NCBI RefSeq assembly: GCF_050436995.1
Contig: NC_134758.1
Coordinates: forward strand, 7,750,001-7,814,000
Length of the DNA stretch: 64,000 nt
From: Anticarsia gemmatalis
Taxonomy: Eukaryota > Arthropoda > Insecta > Lepidoptera > Erebidae
Direction of reading: 5' to 3'
Position numbers and translations under genes: made by a program. How positions within the stretch are numbered: the stretch's first letter is position 1; every line of letters begins with the position of its first letter. This document shows positions 25,107-36,101 of this stretch, piece after piece. The notes beneath the pieces are model-generated. The model searched no databases. It had not been told where the DNA came from and saw only the letters and a program-made list of their open reading frames with translations.

Positions 25107-26924
25107 TTATTTCTCAGACTCGTTTTGTTCAGGTGTGACAACTTTCAACCATGGGTGCTGAAGGCACTCGTAGGCAGTGGCACGCCGATTCGGGTCAAAG
25201 TCCAACATTGGCTTTAAAAAGTCAGCAAACTCTTCTGCATCTGACTGACTCCATTCATATTTCTCAGTGAGCACAGATACTAAGCCCCATGGTTTTAAGC
25301 CTGTTATATTCCTTAATTCACCTTTTTTATTGAAAAATACTTTTGAATATTTTCCTGATGCCGCAATTCTTTTAGGAATATCACCTAGGAGTTCAATAAT
25401 GTGAGCCAGGTGATCCTCATCTCTACTATAACCATCGCCTGAATGAGGCTCAAACAAGTAATCTCCCGTAGCCAATTCAAAAGCCATACAAGCAGTGCTC
25501 CATATATCAGCAGATGTCCCATAGCCAGCACTTAGCAACACCTCCAGAGACCTATACTGCCTGGTTTGAATATCTTCAGTAAAGTGTCTGTGCACCCAAC
25601 AAGCATTTCCTAAATCTGCAATCTTTACTTCAATGTCACAAACATCAAAAGCAGGATCCAGTTTCTTTTCTAAGGATTTACCTTTAGTAGACTGTGAATT
25701 AAAAGAAGGTGGGGTGTCAGTCATTTCCCCTTCAGACATTGGCGTACCTGCATCATCCCCACATCCATATTGTTTAGTTCTTACCTGAACAGCATCAGCA
25801 TCTGTATCAAAAGCTTCTTCATCAGCCCGCTCAAGATCTGTACAACCATTGATATTAGTTTCATTCTCAGAACGAGTGGTCTCAATCACACTCGCTTCCT
25901 CAGGAGTTTGAGGAGAATCATCATTGTCTTGTGACATGGGTGCTAAGTCACTATTGTTAAGCTGTTTCTTCTGCTCTTCCATTTCTTCAATTTGTTCCAT
26001 TTGCTTTTTAAGTAACATAGATTGGCGCTTAGCTTTCTTCTTTAATTTTTTCTTTTTATTTCTACTCATTTTAGCAGTTACTACTTGTTCCTGGAATTCC
26101 TTGGGTGCAGTACTAATCAAGGAGTGAGGTAGCCTCAAGCCTAAGGAATGTAGTTCAGTGGCTTCAGCTGCCAGCTTGCGGATATAAGGCTCGTCCACAC
26201 AAACTAACACATTCTCAGGCTTAATATCTGTATGAATTATCTTACACTTGGTATGAAGGTAATCCAAACCTTCAAGAACTTGACGAATGATCGTTTTCAC
26301 ATTCTCTCGTGGTATACCTCTATAATTAGACTTGAGTATCAACTTCAGTAGGTGGTGGCCCAGAACCTCAAACACCATGCACACATGGGTCCCATTCACA
26401 CCAGTTATTTTAAAGTCATTAAGCAACTGCACGGTCTTATTTCTCTTGGGGTCCGCTGGGTCGCTATCTCGGACTGCTTTCAATATTTTAATTTCATCTA
26501 ACGCCGTCTCTGTGAAATGCGGTGCCGATTTCACAACTTTTAACGCGACAAAGCGTTTGTCGACGAGATCCCAACATAACCATACAGTGGAGAAATGACC
26601 CCATCCCAATTTTCTAGTGACGTGGTACCGATTCAGGAATAAGTCTCCTATTTTGACAGGATGGTAACCACCCTTGCAGTAGTCAGCGCTGTCTTCCTGC
26701 TCCTCGTCGTCGCTCGCATATTGTTCGTCTTCATCCTCTTCGATCGTCTCATTGGAAGAGCTATGTGTAGGTTCTAAACGATTCTGATTCTGGTTGCGCA
26801 GACCGTTTCCTTGTCCACCAGCCCCGTGATCCTCCTCACGATTTTTCTTTTTACCGAGTTTATGTCGTTTCTTTTTCGCCTGAATGGCGAGCACTCGTCT
26901 ATTTACATCTGATTTAGAACTCAT
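25107..26924 (-). CDS. SRPK: SRPK-type SR-protein kinase, intronless
   Basis: A serine/threonine kinase of the SRPK family, which phosphorylates RS domains of splicing factors in cytoplasm and nucleus. The 605-residue frame is uninterrupted. It has a basic then acidic N-terminus and the glycine loop LGWGHFSTVW (106-115). The ATP lysine is K129 in ALKVVKS. The catalytic loop HTDIKPEN has D233. A charged non-conserved spacer runs about 251-430 with a lysine-rich block near 289-300. The second kinase half has DLGNACW (437-443) and the DIQTRQYRS activation/P+1 region. A kinase split by a spacer, with HTDIKPEN and DIQTRQYR, is diagnostic of SRPKs. The first ATG has upstream AT-rich DNA and no alternative. 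No intron interrupts the frame, which is unusual next to the 23-exon ABCC gene. It is divergently arranged with the SLC16-like gene 1.4 kb away. Family assignment is firm; which SRPK paralogue is uncertain. Confidence 0.95.
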   Translation of the reverse strand: MSSKSDVNRRVLAIQAKKKRHKLGKKKNREEDHGAGGQGNGLRNQNQNRLEPTHSSSNETIEEDEDEQYASDDEEQEDSADYCKGGYHPVKIGDLFLNRYHVTRKLGWGHFSTVWLCWDLVDKRFVALKVVKSAPHFTETALDEIKILKAVRDSDPADPKRNKTVQLLNDFKITGVNGTHVCMVFEVLGHHLLKLILKSNYRGIPRENVKTIIRQVLEGLDYLHTKCKIIHTDIKPENVLVCVDEPYIRKLAAEATELHSLGLRLPHSLISTAPKEFQEQVVTAKMSRNKKKKLKKKAKRQSMLLKKQMEQIEEMEEQKKQLNNSDLAPMSQDNDDSPQTPEEASVIETTRSENETNINGCTDLERADEEAFDTDADAVQVRTKQYGCGDDAGTPMSEGEMTDTPPSFNSQSTKGKSLEKKLDPAFDVCDIEVKIADLGNACWVHRHFTEDIQTRQYRSLEVLLSAGYGTSADIWSTACMAFELATGDYLFEPHSGDGYSRDEDHLAHIIELLGDIPKRIAASGKYSKVFFNKKGELRNITGLKPWGLVSVLTEKYEWSQSDAEEFADFLKPMLDFDPNRRATAYECLQHPWLKVVTPEQNESEK

Positions 26925-28352
26925 TTAGCAAATTAAACACTTTCAACAACGCCAATGTATATATAAATTTATCTTTTCATCTCAAATCTTTTTGTTTGAG
27001 TATGGCGGCCGGTCGCAGAACAAAATGCGTTCGAACATGAACTCTAAATGTTGCAATGACAAAATAAAATTAAAAACCAAAGACAAAACTTAATTTTGCG
27101 CTAATATAGAAGGAAAAATGTGGGCACCTGTTTGTTATAACTATTGATTAATAAGAAGAACATCTACAGCAATTTACAGTTATATTCACCGCCGACGTTC
27201 GATATAATTATATTTCCGTAAAAATACTCAAGATTTTAAGTAATAGAGCTGAAAAAAAAATGCTTGTATTTTATGTTAGGTAATTAGGTACCTATATCAC
27301 AAAATATTACAAGAATTTTATAGAGTTTCGTAGCCGAAATCGAAACTATGCAATTTCCCAAATAAAATTGTTTCTGTAACCGGCTACAATATGCATCTAT
27401 CGGATATGGAGCAGAGTTTTAAATAAAATTAATACCTAACCTATTTCTTAAGTTTAGAACTATTTATCAAAATCCGTAACCAAAATTACACATAACTATT
27501 AGATAATTAGATAATGGTAACTAGTGGGGAGTGGACACACAATGTTGTACTATGCCAAATATTACAGAAAACCCATATTCTACAACGATTCCCGCCTGTG
27601 CAAAAGATTCAATATTACAAAACAAAGTTCTTCGCCAACGGCCGTCTCTGTCAGCTATCTGTTAAAAAAATCTCAAAAACTACTGAACGGATCCAAGCTA
27701 ATTTAACAAAAAAATAATATCTCTGACTTTAAGCTCCGTATTTAAGAAAAAATACGGGGGTGAGTATACTTGTAATAATATGTTAGTATATAAAATAATG
27801 GAAAAGCTTAGATCATGACGAAAGTCGGAGTAATGATAACCCTATATGATACGTAATAGCTATATTCTGATTCTTGCCGCCGTCTTATGTTAGTTTGATT
27901 TATTGTCTCCCTGAGTTATGAATTCAAAGGAATAAAAGATGGGCTTCATTTACGAACACGTAGGTACTCAAGCGCACCTAGTTGGCCAAAAACTAGCAAA
28001 AGGACAGGAATAGGGAATAGTTTCTTCTTTACATCAGAAGATAAATAATTAGATACCAATTTATATTCTTGGATAGTAAGCATGTTTATTTAGCGTGTTA
28101 TGTATAGGTAATAGCTTATTCTTACATTATCAAAGCCAGATTAAAAACAATTTACTCTGTCTGTGGTATTAAGATCATTCACAGAGACAATAACCACTAC
28201 GTTCTAGCATCATTTGTCACTTAGCAAGACGCTCCAATAATTTACATTTTTTATCATCTACCATACCTACTTCGCACAGAGTTGTATTTTGCATCGCATG
28301 GAAAGGTGTTATTTCTAGGTACATTATAAAAATATTATGATCAACATAAATA
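26925..28352. other. divergent intergenic region between SRPK and SLC16-like gene
   Basis: This spacer of 1,428 bp separates the two start codons and should contain both promoters and 5' UTRs. ATGGCGGCC at 27003-27011 resembles a YY1/Pho core and lies about 80 bp upstream of the SRPK ATG. No coding sequence is supported; the short frames near 27514-27717 have no domain. Confidence 0.45.
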
Positions 28353-30329
28353 ATGGCCAACACTGCACCTAACAAGCCGAATGGCAGAAGGAAGAGTATA
28401 CTCATCGTGCCAAGTAGAATAGCGGAGGCTCCGACTGATGACCTTGATGGGATCGAAGAAACAGAAATAGCTGCTGAAATATCAGTGCCTTCTGAAGGAG
28501 GATGGGGCTGGGTGGTAGTCGCAGGAAGTTTTTACTGCACTTTCATTATAGATGGAATCTTTTTCACATTCGGCACTATCTATCCCGATATCACCGAAGA
28601 CATGGGGATCGAATCAACATTCGTGGCACTCATAAACTCTGTAGCAGTTGCTTTGTATTTTATAATAGGTCCCTTGACATCTGCTCTTATAAATAGATTT
28701 GGTTTTCGAGCATGTACGATGGCGGGGTCAGTCATAGCCTCCATAGCATATTTATGTTCATATTTTGCTACCACTTACCTTGCTCTTCTGATGTTTTATG
28801 GTGTAATTGCTGGTTTTGCGGGCTGCCTTATTTCAATGCCATCTGCAATAATAGTAGGCTTCTATTTTGAACGCCTCCGAGCTTTAGCTTTGTCATTAGC
28901 GGGATCAGGTTCAAGTGTAGGAATTATGATTATGTCCATTGTAAATGCCTATTTAATAAATTTAGCTGGCTGGCGTATAACGACTCTATTTCATTCTGGT
29001 TTATTTGGATCTATTTATTTTATAAGCATGGTGTATAGACCTTTACTCTCAATAACGGTAGCCAAGACTACTGATGATCCTACTCGTACTGTAACTTATT
29101 TACCAAGCCTGATGGCACCACCCCCTGGCGTGCGAGCATCGCCGTCCAAGGCAAGAAATACAATGCCTACTGCAGCAGAACGAATGTTCAGTGCTGTATC
29201 TAACGCTCACTTTCCTACGGCGGCTTCAGTAGTGGAAGAAGGGGTAATAGCACAACCTACGACACAAGCAGGTCCGTCGTCTGGAGCTGGAGTATCTAAA
29301 TTAACAATTACAGCTCGTAGTCCTCAAGGCGGCATCAGTCGTAGACAATTAAAACAAGTACAGTCAATGGTTTCAAGGGCTAGTGTTCAAGATAGTGATA
29401 AAAAAAATGTTGAAGTCACAGTGCAAATGCCGCAGGAGCCAAGACGCAAGAAGCGAGGATTTTGTGCTCGGTTGTGTCAGTGGGAGGAACATATAACAGA
29501 GTCCAGACCAATGTATCGAGACGATGCTTTTTATGCAGGAAAATTAGAAAAGTTACCGGCATATCAAAAAAGCATGATGGATACAGCACCAGAAGCAAGA
29601 ACCGGCCTAGAATATCAAATGGCAGTATCGCGTGCCGTAACCACTGCTGATTTAGGTGAACGCACGGGTGTGTTTACTACTGCAGCAAGAAGAATTTTGG
29701 CCACTATGATGAATCCACAATTATTAAGAAGGTGTTCGTTCTTGTTAATATGTTTTGGCGGGTTTTTAACTTATGTAGGTTTACTGGTACCATATGTGTT
29801 TCTACCAGATCGTAACAGAAGTGAAGGTATAGATCCTCAACATTGTAATTTGTTCCTAAGCGTTATTGGCCTTTGTAATGCAATTGGTAGGTTAATTGCT
29901 GGCGCACTAGCTTGCAAATATAATGCTTTAATGTTATACGAAGGTGCAGCTATACTAGCGGGTATAGGAGCTATGTTATTCAATTTGTCATTTAATCTTT
30001 ATTATCAGTACTTCTGCTGTGTATTTTTTGGCATGTTTGTAGCATCTATATCTAGTTTACGTAGTGCTGTTCTTGTAGATTTATACGGTTTAGATATGTT
30101 AACGAATGCAACTGGCATGTTATTAATGTTTCAAGGCTTCGGAAGTCTCATAGGTCCGCCTTTATCTAGCATTCTGAAAGGAATATTTGGGTATGCTGTG
30201 TCTTTTTATGCAGCTGGAGCAGTCATATCATTAAGTGGCTTTGTGATATTACCCGTTCAGAAATTAGTTAACAAAGAAAATAACAAAAATGTAACTCCAA
30301 AAAAACCCAAAAAACCAGCAAAGAAATAA
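28353..30329 (+). CDS. monocarboxylate transporter-like protein (SLC16, MFS)
   Basis: A plasma-membrane major-facilitator protein of the SLC16/MCT family. Classical members move lactate, pyruvate or related acids with protons; many insect members have unknown substrates. The single 658-residue exon has a cytosolic N-terminus. The family signature EGGWGWVVV (48-56) enters TM1. A GPLTSALINRFGFR block lies between TM2 and TM3. About six membrane segments run to residue 230. A very long hydrophilic central loop (about 230-455, basic stretch RRKKR) comes next, then six more segments from LLRRCSFLLICFGGF onward. The C-terminal tail is lysine-rich (KKPKKPAKK). The ATG lies in ATAAATGG, close to an insect start context. 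An AATAAA overlaps the stop codon, and another possible signal lies near 30747. The family call is firm; the substrate cannot be read from sequence. No intron interrupts the frame, as in the neighbouring SRPK. Confidence 0.92.
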   Translation: MANTAPNKPNGRRKSILIVPSRIAEAPTDDLDGIEETEIAAEISVPSEGGWGWVVVAGSFYCTFIIDGIFFTFGTIYPDITEDMGIESTFVALINSVAVALYFIIGPLTSALINRFGFRACTMAGSVIASIAYLCSYFATTYLALLMFYGVIAGFAGCLISMPSAIIVGFYFERLRALALSLAGSGSSVGIMIMSIVNAYLINLAGWRITTLFHSGLFGSIYFISMVYRPLLSITVAKTTDDPTRTVTYLPSLMAPPPGVRASPSKARNTMPTAAERMFSAVSNAHFPTAASVVEEGVIAQPTTQAGPSSGAGVSKLTITARSPQGGISRRQLKQVQSMVSRASVQDSDKKNVEVTVQMPQEPRRKKRGFCARLCQWEEHITESRPMYRDDAFYAGKLEKLPAYQKSMMDTAPEARTGLEYQMAVSRAVTTADLGERTGVFTTAARRILATMMNPQLLRRCSFLLICFGGFLTYVGLLVPYVFLPDRNRSEGIDPQHCNLFLSVIGLCNAIGRLIAGALACKYNALMLYEGAAILAGIGAMLFNLSFNLYYQYFCCVFFGMFVASISSLRSAVLVDLYGLDMLTNATGMLLMFQGFGSLIGPPLSSILKGIFGYAVSFYAAGAVISLSGFVILPVQKLVNKENNKNVTPKKPKKPAKK

Positions 30330-31115
30330 AGTCATGCTATATAAAAAATACTATACTTTCGTTTTTTTTGTACTTACACTAGACATAGGCAACGTGGCCA
30401 TGTCTAGTTTAGACTGCCGATACCTTCACGACTAACAGTTAAAATTATAACTTTTCTTTCGAAGATATAAGATTTTTAATTCTTGAAATTGAGCCGCAGG
30501 AACTCGGAGATTTGAGTAGCTTAAAGCACATTACTTGTGTAGTGACCTGAGTAGCAAACCTCTATCTGAAATGTGCTGGGGTTGATTGTATAAGATCAAC
30601 CCTTTCAATCCATATTCATCGTTTTTCTAGCTTGTAATAAGCACAAATCATTTCGATACCTTCTAAGTATAATGAGTCAACTGACATTATAGTAATTTTA
30701 ACACTAACATTAAGGTCATGGTTTATTAGGTACATTTATATAAAAATAATAAAATACCTAAATTTGTTAAATGACTCAGTATACTCAGGAGGTATCGATT
30801 TAATCTGTAGCCGAAAAGTTTAGAATTGTCAGTTGTTTCTACTGAAAATACTTACAGCTAATGTTACCCCGAGTACTGTGCAGGTGTGAAATATAACATT
30901 GGCGTTTATTTTTTTAGAGCTCGCAATACTGTTGTTTTGGCAATTATTTTTTGACTTTGACATAAAATGAAATCTGAGTAGGTATCTGTCTGACGCGCGT
31001 CAACGGTCATTTTGGAGGGAAAAATAATTGGTTTTGTCTTGAACAGTGCCAAATTGCTAGTTTAAATTGGCCTTTTTAACACTCTCACATTATAGAAAGC
31101 ACGAAAGTAATCAGC
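30330..31115. other. spacer between SLC16-like gene and CDT1
   Basis: No gene is seen. A short hairpin with GGGTTGAT/ATCAACCC arms lies at 30579-30602. The last 130 bp upstream of CDT1 hold candidate promoter motifs, listed separately. Confidence 0.45.
30991..31024 (+). promoter_or_regulatory. putative E2F-like site and palindrome upstream of CDT1
   Basis: TGACGCGCGTCA (30991-31002) is a perfect 12-bp palindrome. TTTTGGAGGGAAAA (about 31010-31024) differs by one base from the E2F pattern TTTTGGCGGGAAA. Cdt1 genes are known E2F targets in animals, so a cell-cycle promoter about 90-125 bp upstream of the ATG is plausible. The assignment rests on motif resemblance only. Confidence 0.3.
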
Positions 31116-33391
31116 ATGTCGCAAAAGACAATAACATCATTTTTCAATAGCAGAAAAAGACCTGCAACTGATGAAATTTTAACTTCGAAAAGTAAAGTAC
31201 CACATATAGACAGGATATCTGAAACCAAGTCTATAACTAGTAATAAAGGCCCTGTTTTTCGAAAGTGTGACATTGTAACCGAAATTAAGCAGTCAACCAG
31301 CTGTAGTGACAATAAAAAAGAAGATTTGAAGCAACTTGCAGTTCAACATGCCACGGCGAAAGAAACCAAACAGAATACGCCGAAAGCGACCACAGCCTTT
31401 GCGAAAAAAGTCAACGCTTCAAACACGGTCAAAAACGTTATTCCCTCCAAATCTGAAGTAGTGGTTTCTGCGCGTAAGGAGCTAAGTCTTGGCGATATAA
31501 AGAAGAGGTTAGCTGGCAGTTCTAGGTTAGTTGAACTAAGAGCAACCGCCGATCGTCTAAGCAAAGGGATACAAGAGCTTAAAGAGGCCAGTGAAAAGAA
31601 GAACTTGAAAGAATTTAAATCCATTGATGTAGAGGTTCCTTCCAGGTAATTATTATGCTATTCTAATATAACATTACCATTGATATAATATATATTTATT
31701 TTTGTACTACTATACTGTATGCTTGGCTGTTTACTATAATATTGAATATTGTAGACAGTAATAAAGATGTAATTTCATTTGGAATATTAGTAACTATGGT
31801 TTACAATTGAAATTCAGATATGTAAGGTTAACCTAATAAGATTTATATATTTTAGCCCCAGCAAGAAAGCTTTGATTCAGAATGAGCTGCTGTCTCCAAA
31901 GAAATGCATGCCAGCACCTGTCTCACAACAGAGGCCACTCATTTCACCAAGAAAAGTGTTTGTTAGTCCAGTCAAGAGCCCAAGCAAGGTGAGTGACAGT
32001 TATTACTACCTATTAACTTGTTACCATGAAATCTGTATTGTTTAATTAGTAATAACTGTACTGAATTTTCATAAGGAGGCATGGAGTAAAGAATGCTATT
32101 GTTCTGTAATGTTTTACATTACTTTTATGTCACTTACATTTGTTTCATTACAAGAAATGCTTGTGTTTGTTCAACTGAAGTGTTTTGTTTGTAGGTACCA
32201 GCATACATCAGACATGCAGCCTTGGCCACATCTTCCAGCAGCTTGCCTCTGCCACATCACTACAGGTTCCTCGCTGAACTGTTCCGTGGCATGGAGACTG
32301 TGGTCGCTCTGCTCTATAACCGCAATGAAAAAATTACATTTGCCAAACTCAAACCTTCAGTACAAGAAATGCTCAAGAGATCATTCACACAGAAGCAACT
32401 GGCTCAAATAAAACACTTGGTACCTGATTTCTACAACTATGAAGTACAAAAAGTGAAACACTTCAGTGCATCATCACACAAAGAGGAGTATGAACTAGTA
32501 ATTTCACCCAATTTCCCTAATGATATCAAAGTTATGAACCCAAGTGTGCTTTTGGAAAGGCGCAGGTACTTCTTTGATATATTGTTACAATTGGTGAAGA
32601 AACATCATGCACAGTATTTACAGTCACTGGACCCACCTATGGAAATCCCTAATGATAAGATTACACGCTGGCATCCAGAGTTTGACATTGAAAAAGTACC
32701 AGAAGTGGAATGTGCCAAACTACCTGAAATGCCTAATGTACAAAAATTCTCAAATGCTCAAGATGTATTGGCTAAGGCTCGTGAATTGTTCAAGTGTAAC
32801 ACTAAGATGGAAAGAGCTTTGGAGAAATTGGCTCAGGCCAAAGCCCGAGGACTAACTGAACAAGAGAAAGCTGTGACAGGACTAACAGATAGTAAGCCAA
32901 ATACTGCTGTAAATGGTGTTAAGAGTACAAGTAGCAGCAGTACACAAACAAGTCAGCCCTCCACTTCATCAGTCACACTGTTGAATCCTGCATTGAGGAA
33001 CCTTCCCACTGCTTTACTGGAGAAAGTAAAAGCTAAACAAGCAGCTAAGGCACTTGAAGCTATGACTAGATCTACTGAGAATGATCAAAAGTACTTAATC
33101 TACAGTCGCTTGCCAGATCTAGCTAGGACTCTTAGAAACATCTTTGTAACTGAAAGGAAGAATGTTCTAGCATTGAACATAATTCTTTCCAAACTAGACA
33201 GCAGTTTCAAAGCCAATGTATCAGCCAGTGATCTGCAAAGGGATATTAAAGTTCTCACTGAAGAAATGCCAGATTGGATTAAATTACATGAAATCAGAAA
33301 TAACACCTATCTGAAATTGGATAAAACTGCTGACTTGCAAAAGATTATCTCCAAACTGGAGGCTTTAGCAAATAAGTATAAGAATGATTAA
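31116..33391 (+). CDS. Cdt1: DNA replication licensing factor Cdt1, three exons
   Basis: Cdt1 helps load the MCM2-7 helicase at origins in G1 and is inhibited by geminin and destroyed in S phase. Exons: 31116-31645, 31856-31988, 32195-33391, all GT-AG. The total is 1,860 nt, or 619 residues. The extreme N-terminus carries a PIP-box degron, QKTITSFF (residues 3-10), with basic residues just after it (RKR 13-15). This is the element that couples Cdt1 to PCNA and CRL4-Cdt2. The usual TD of the degron is TS here. A cyclin-docking-like KRL occurs at 130-132, followed by a short predicted coiled region. Exon 3 begins with PAYIRHAALA and contains the geminin-binding domain (about 222-400, with YRFLAELFRGMETVVALLYNR split by no intron). 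The MCM-binding winged helix follows (about 490-615). An AATAAA at 33846 may end the transcript. Confidence 0.93.
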
Positions 33392-33845
33392 TTATAGCAA
33401 ATTAGAACTTGACATTACAAACTAAGACTGAGTAAATGTAAACCAATAATCTGTTTAATTGTGAAAAGGAAAATATTCTGCAAATAGATCGCAATGAGAT
33501 TGATTTTAATTTATACAGCATCATGTACTTACAGATCAACATGTGTACATGGAATTTAGTTCAGTCTTTAAGTATTATTGAATGTTCAGTAATATTGCCA
33601 TTGACCTGACATCAAACACTTATGCCAAATATTGTATTGACATAGTTGAATCTTGTAGAATTAAGCTGACATTTTATTATTTATTTTTCTAATAATTATT
33701 CAAAACAACATTCTTGTTCTATAGCATAATTAAATGTATATTTCTCAGGACATGAACTCTATCTATGAGACCTTTTAGTTTGTATTAATTTAGTTTTAGT
33801 ATTATTTTATTTTTGTCTTTTACTGTGTGGTATTTCTTTTCTTTA

Positions 33846-33851
33846 AATAAA
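33846..33851 (+). terminator. candidate CDT1 polyadenylation hexamer
   Basis: An AATAAA lies about 455 nt after the Cdt1 stop codon, with T-rich sequence around it. Other weaker AT-rich alternatives exist. Confidence 0.35.
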
Positions 33852-35155
33852 TTTTTAAACATGATAGTTTGTTTTATAAGAAAAGTATGAATTGTGCACT
33901 GGTTAAAATCGCTGTCTTCATATTACATTGAATCTAAATAAATTGATTTTAGACATAATTGTTATTCAATGTTGATCTAAATAAATGTCACGATTTTTAC
34001 CAATGCAAGCTTTGCATAAAAATCTATAATTAGCTATATGTATGCCAAGCGAATTTTTCAACTTTATTTATGCTAAGCAATGCATGTGTTAGCCTAATAA
34101 CCTAGTTTGAGATGAACTAATTAAATTATAAAAATATTACGTGAAAATTCATAACAATAATAACTATGAGATAAACATGTGAAAGTAACATAATATGACG
34201 ATTATTAAAGCGCTCAATAATAATTTGTAGTATGTTTATGTAGACGCATAAGGAAAAGATTTTCTATAAAGATTGAATATTTTCTTGGCATATTTTTGTT
34301 TTTATCGCAGTAGTTGTAACACAACAGTCTTTTGTTACGCTGAAAACTCATGATAAAGACGATATCGCAACGCTCTTCAGTCGTCGCCGGCATATCAGCA
34401 GTGCACGACTCGCGCTCTTTACGTGAAAACACTGCGCAAAATTTTAACGTTAAGTAAAATGCGATACGGTTATGTATCGCTCGCGTCGCTTGTGGTAATG
34501 ATAAATACCGGATTGTAATTTTAAAGTTGACGTGTCGTATTACTTTGTTAGTAAAATAAAAACATTGTGTGCAAGTGCAGTTCGCATTTCATTTCTATTA
34601 GAAGGTGTACAGCCAGGAACAATTCTCAAAAACCACAGTTGATATTATATCCTATGTATTAATCCAGGTTATAAACTATCTGTGTACTAAGTTTCAATGA
34701 AATTCGTTCAGTGGTTCAGCGTTTATGATATTAATAAGATTTGTTATAATAATGCTAAATAAATACCAGTAGCGTTCAGTAAGTACATAAATAGAAGTGT
34801 TGATTACAATCTATATAGGGTGTGTCACCGGACGATTATAGCAGATACGAAAAAACTAATCTGATAGAGAAACTAGTTCAAATGAAAAGATCGATAATTT
34901 ATTTTTTAAATAATTCACCTCTAAGACACGCTATAATCGCTGTTAAAGGCTAAAGAGTCCGAACAAACTGCAAACTTTGTATAAAGGCTGATAGTTTAAT
35001 CAGGTTGTACTGTTATTGCGCATACAACGCCAACTAGACAGTCTGCTTGGTGATGAGTGACAGACTAGTAAAGAAAGCGCTCGTACAAAGAAAACAAAAA
35101 TATTTCTGGACACAAATAATTAATACAGTACTGTCCAGAAATATTACAACTAGTT

Positions 35156-35345
35156 GCCACTGTGGCACAGTTGGTAGTGTTTAACTGCTGATGTAGAGAT
35201 CATAGGGTTCGATTCCTGGGTCGGGCAAAGTAAATAGTAGGTATCCCAGGGCTTAGCGACGTGCCTGGTAAAAGGCAATGGGCGCGCCCCCCATTACATG
35301 GGACTATTTATAACATTGCAAATGTCGATTGCGAGAGTATTGGAT
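35156..35345 (+). mobile_element. tRNA-derived SINE, family S1
   Basis: GCCACTGTGGCACAGTTGGT gives an A-box-like head, and GGTTCGATTCCTGGG a clear B box. The S1 body follows with GCCTGGTAAAAGGCAATGG and CCATTACATGGGAC. Acceptor-stem pairing is absent, so this is a SINE and not a tRNA gene. Confidence 0.65.
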
Positions 35346-36101
35346 GCATCCCATAATCACTGATTGATAAGTTTCAACAATCAACGATAGTGAATTGGGC
35401 AGCGCCATTATAAAACCATACCTTCATACGACCGTCTATCGCCAAAGCTCAGAGTGAACTAAACTATATTGGCCGAGTCGGTAGTCGGCAAGTGGTAATT
35501 AGCCAATACTGATTAAACAGTCGGCCGATAGGATAATTTGAAGGCAGTCGGAGAACCCACCAAACTTACCTAAGGGTCGCTGCACACGGGCCACCGACCG
35601 CAACTGCATTTTTCTTTGCGACGATGATCTGTAGCAAATGGCATTGGCGTAAACTGTGTGCGATGTGTCAATATAAAATGTGTGAAAAATAATGGTCCGT
35701 GGGCGGTGGCTAGACTGCGGCAACCCATAATCGCCGTCATGCACGCATATGCATACCTTACCTCTCCATACTGATTAAGAAACCGACTGAACTATCAGGC
35801 GACAAAGTCTGCAGTCTGCGGGGACTCCAACCGTATCAACAAGTTCTGCTTACCCATTACATCAAAATATCTTATCGTCCCTATCTATTAAAGGTGAATA
35901 TGATATTATAGGTATCCGTGTGTCAAATATATAAGTGTTGATGTTATCTTTCCAATATTAATCGTCAATTGACATTCCCTAGAGAATGAAAGTGAAACGT
36001 ATAATGACATTGCATAAAATATTAAATAAAAGAAGAAAATCTATTTCGTGTGAATGTGTTTTGTGAACTTGGACAAGTGAATAGGAACACAAGAGTTCAT
36101 A

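Larger units (their letters stand above)
33392..36101. other. spacer between CDT1 and the ABCC gene
   Basis: This spacer presumably contains the CDT1 3' UTR at its left end and the ABCC promoter at its right end. A tRNA-derived SINE is at 35156. An AAGTTTCAATGAAATTCG block near 34688 resembles moth dispersed-repeat tails. No coding gene is supported. Confidence 0.45.

Noticed and set aside
27514..27717. Overlapping 60- and 67-residue frames upstream of the SLC16-like gene
   Set aside because: Neither shows a domain. The text around ACTACTGAACGGATCC resembles dispersed-repeat sequence.
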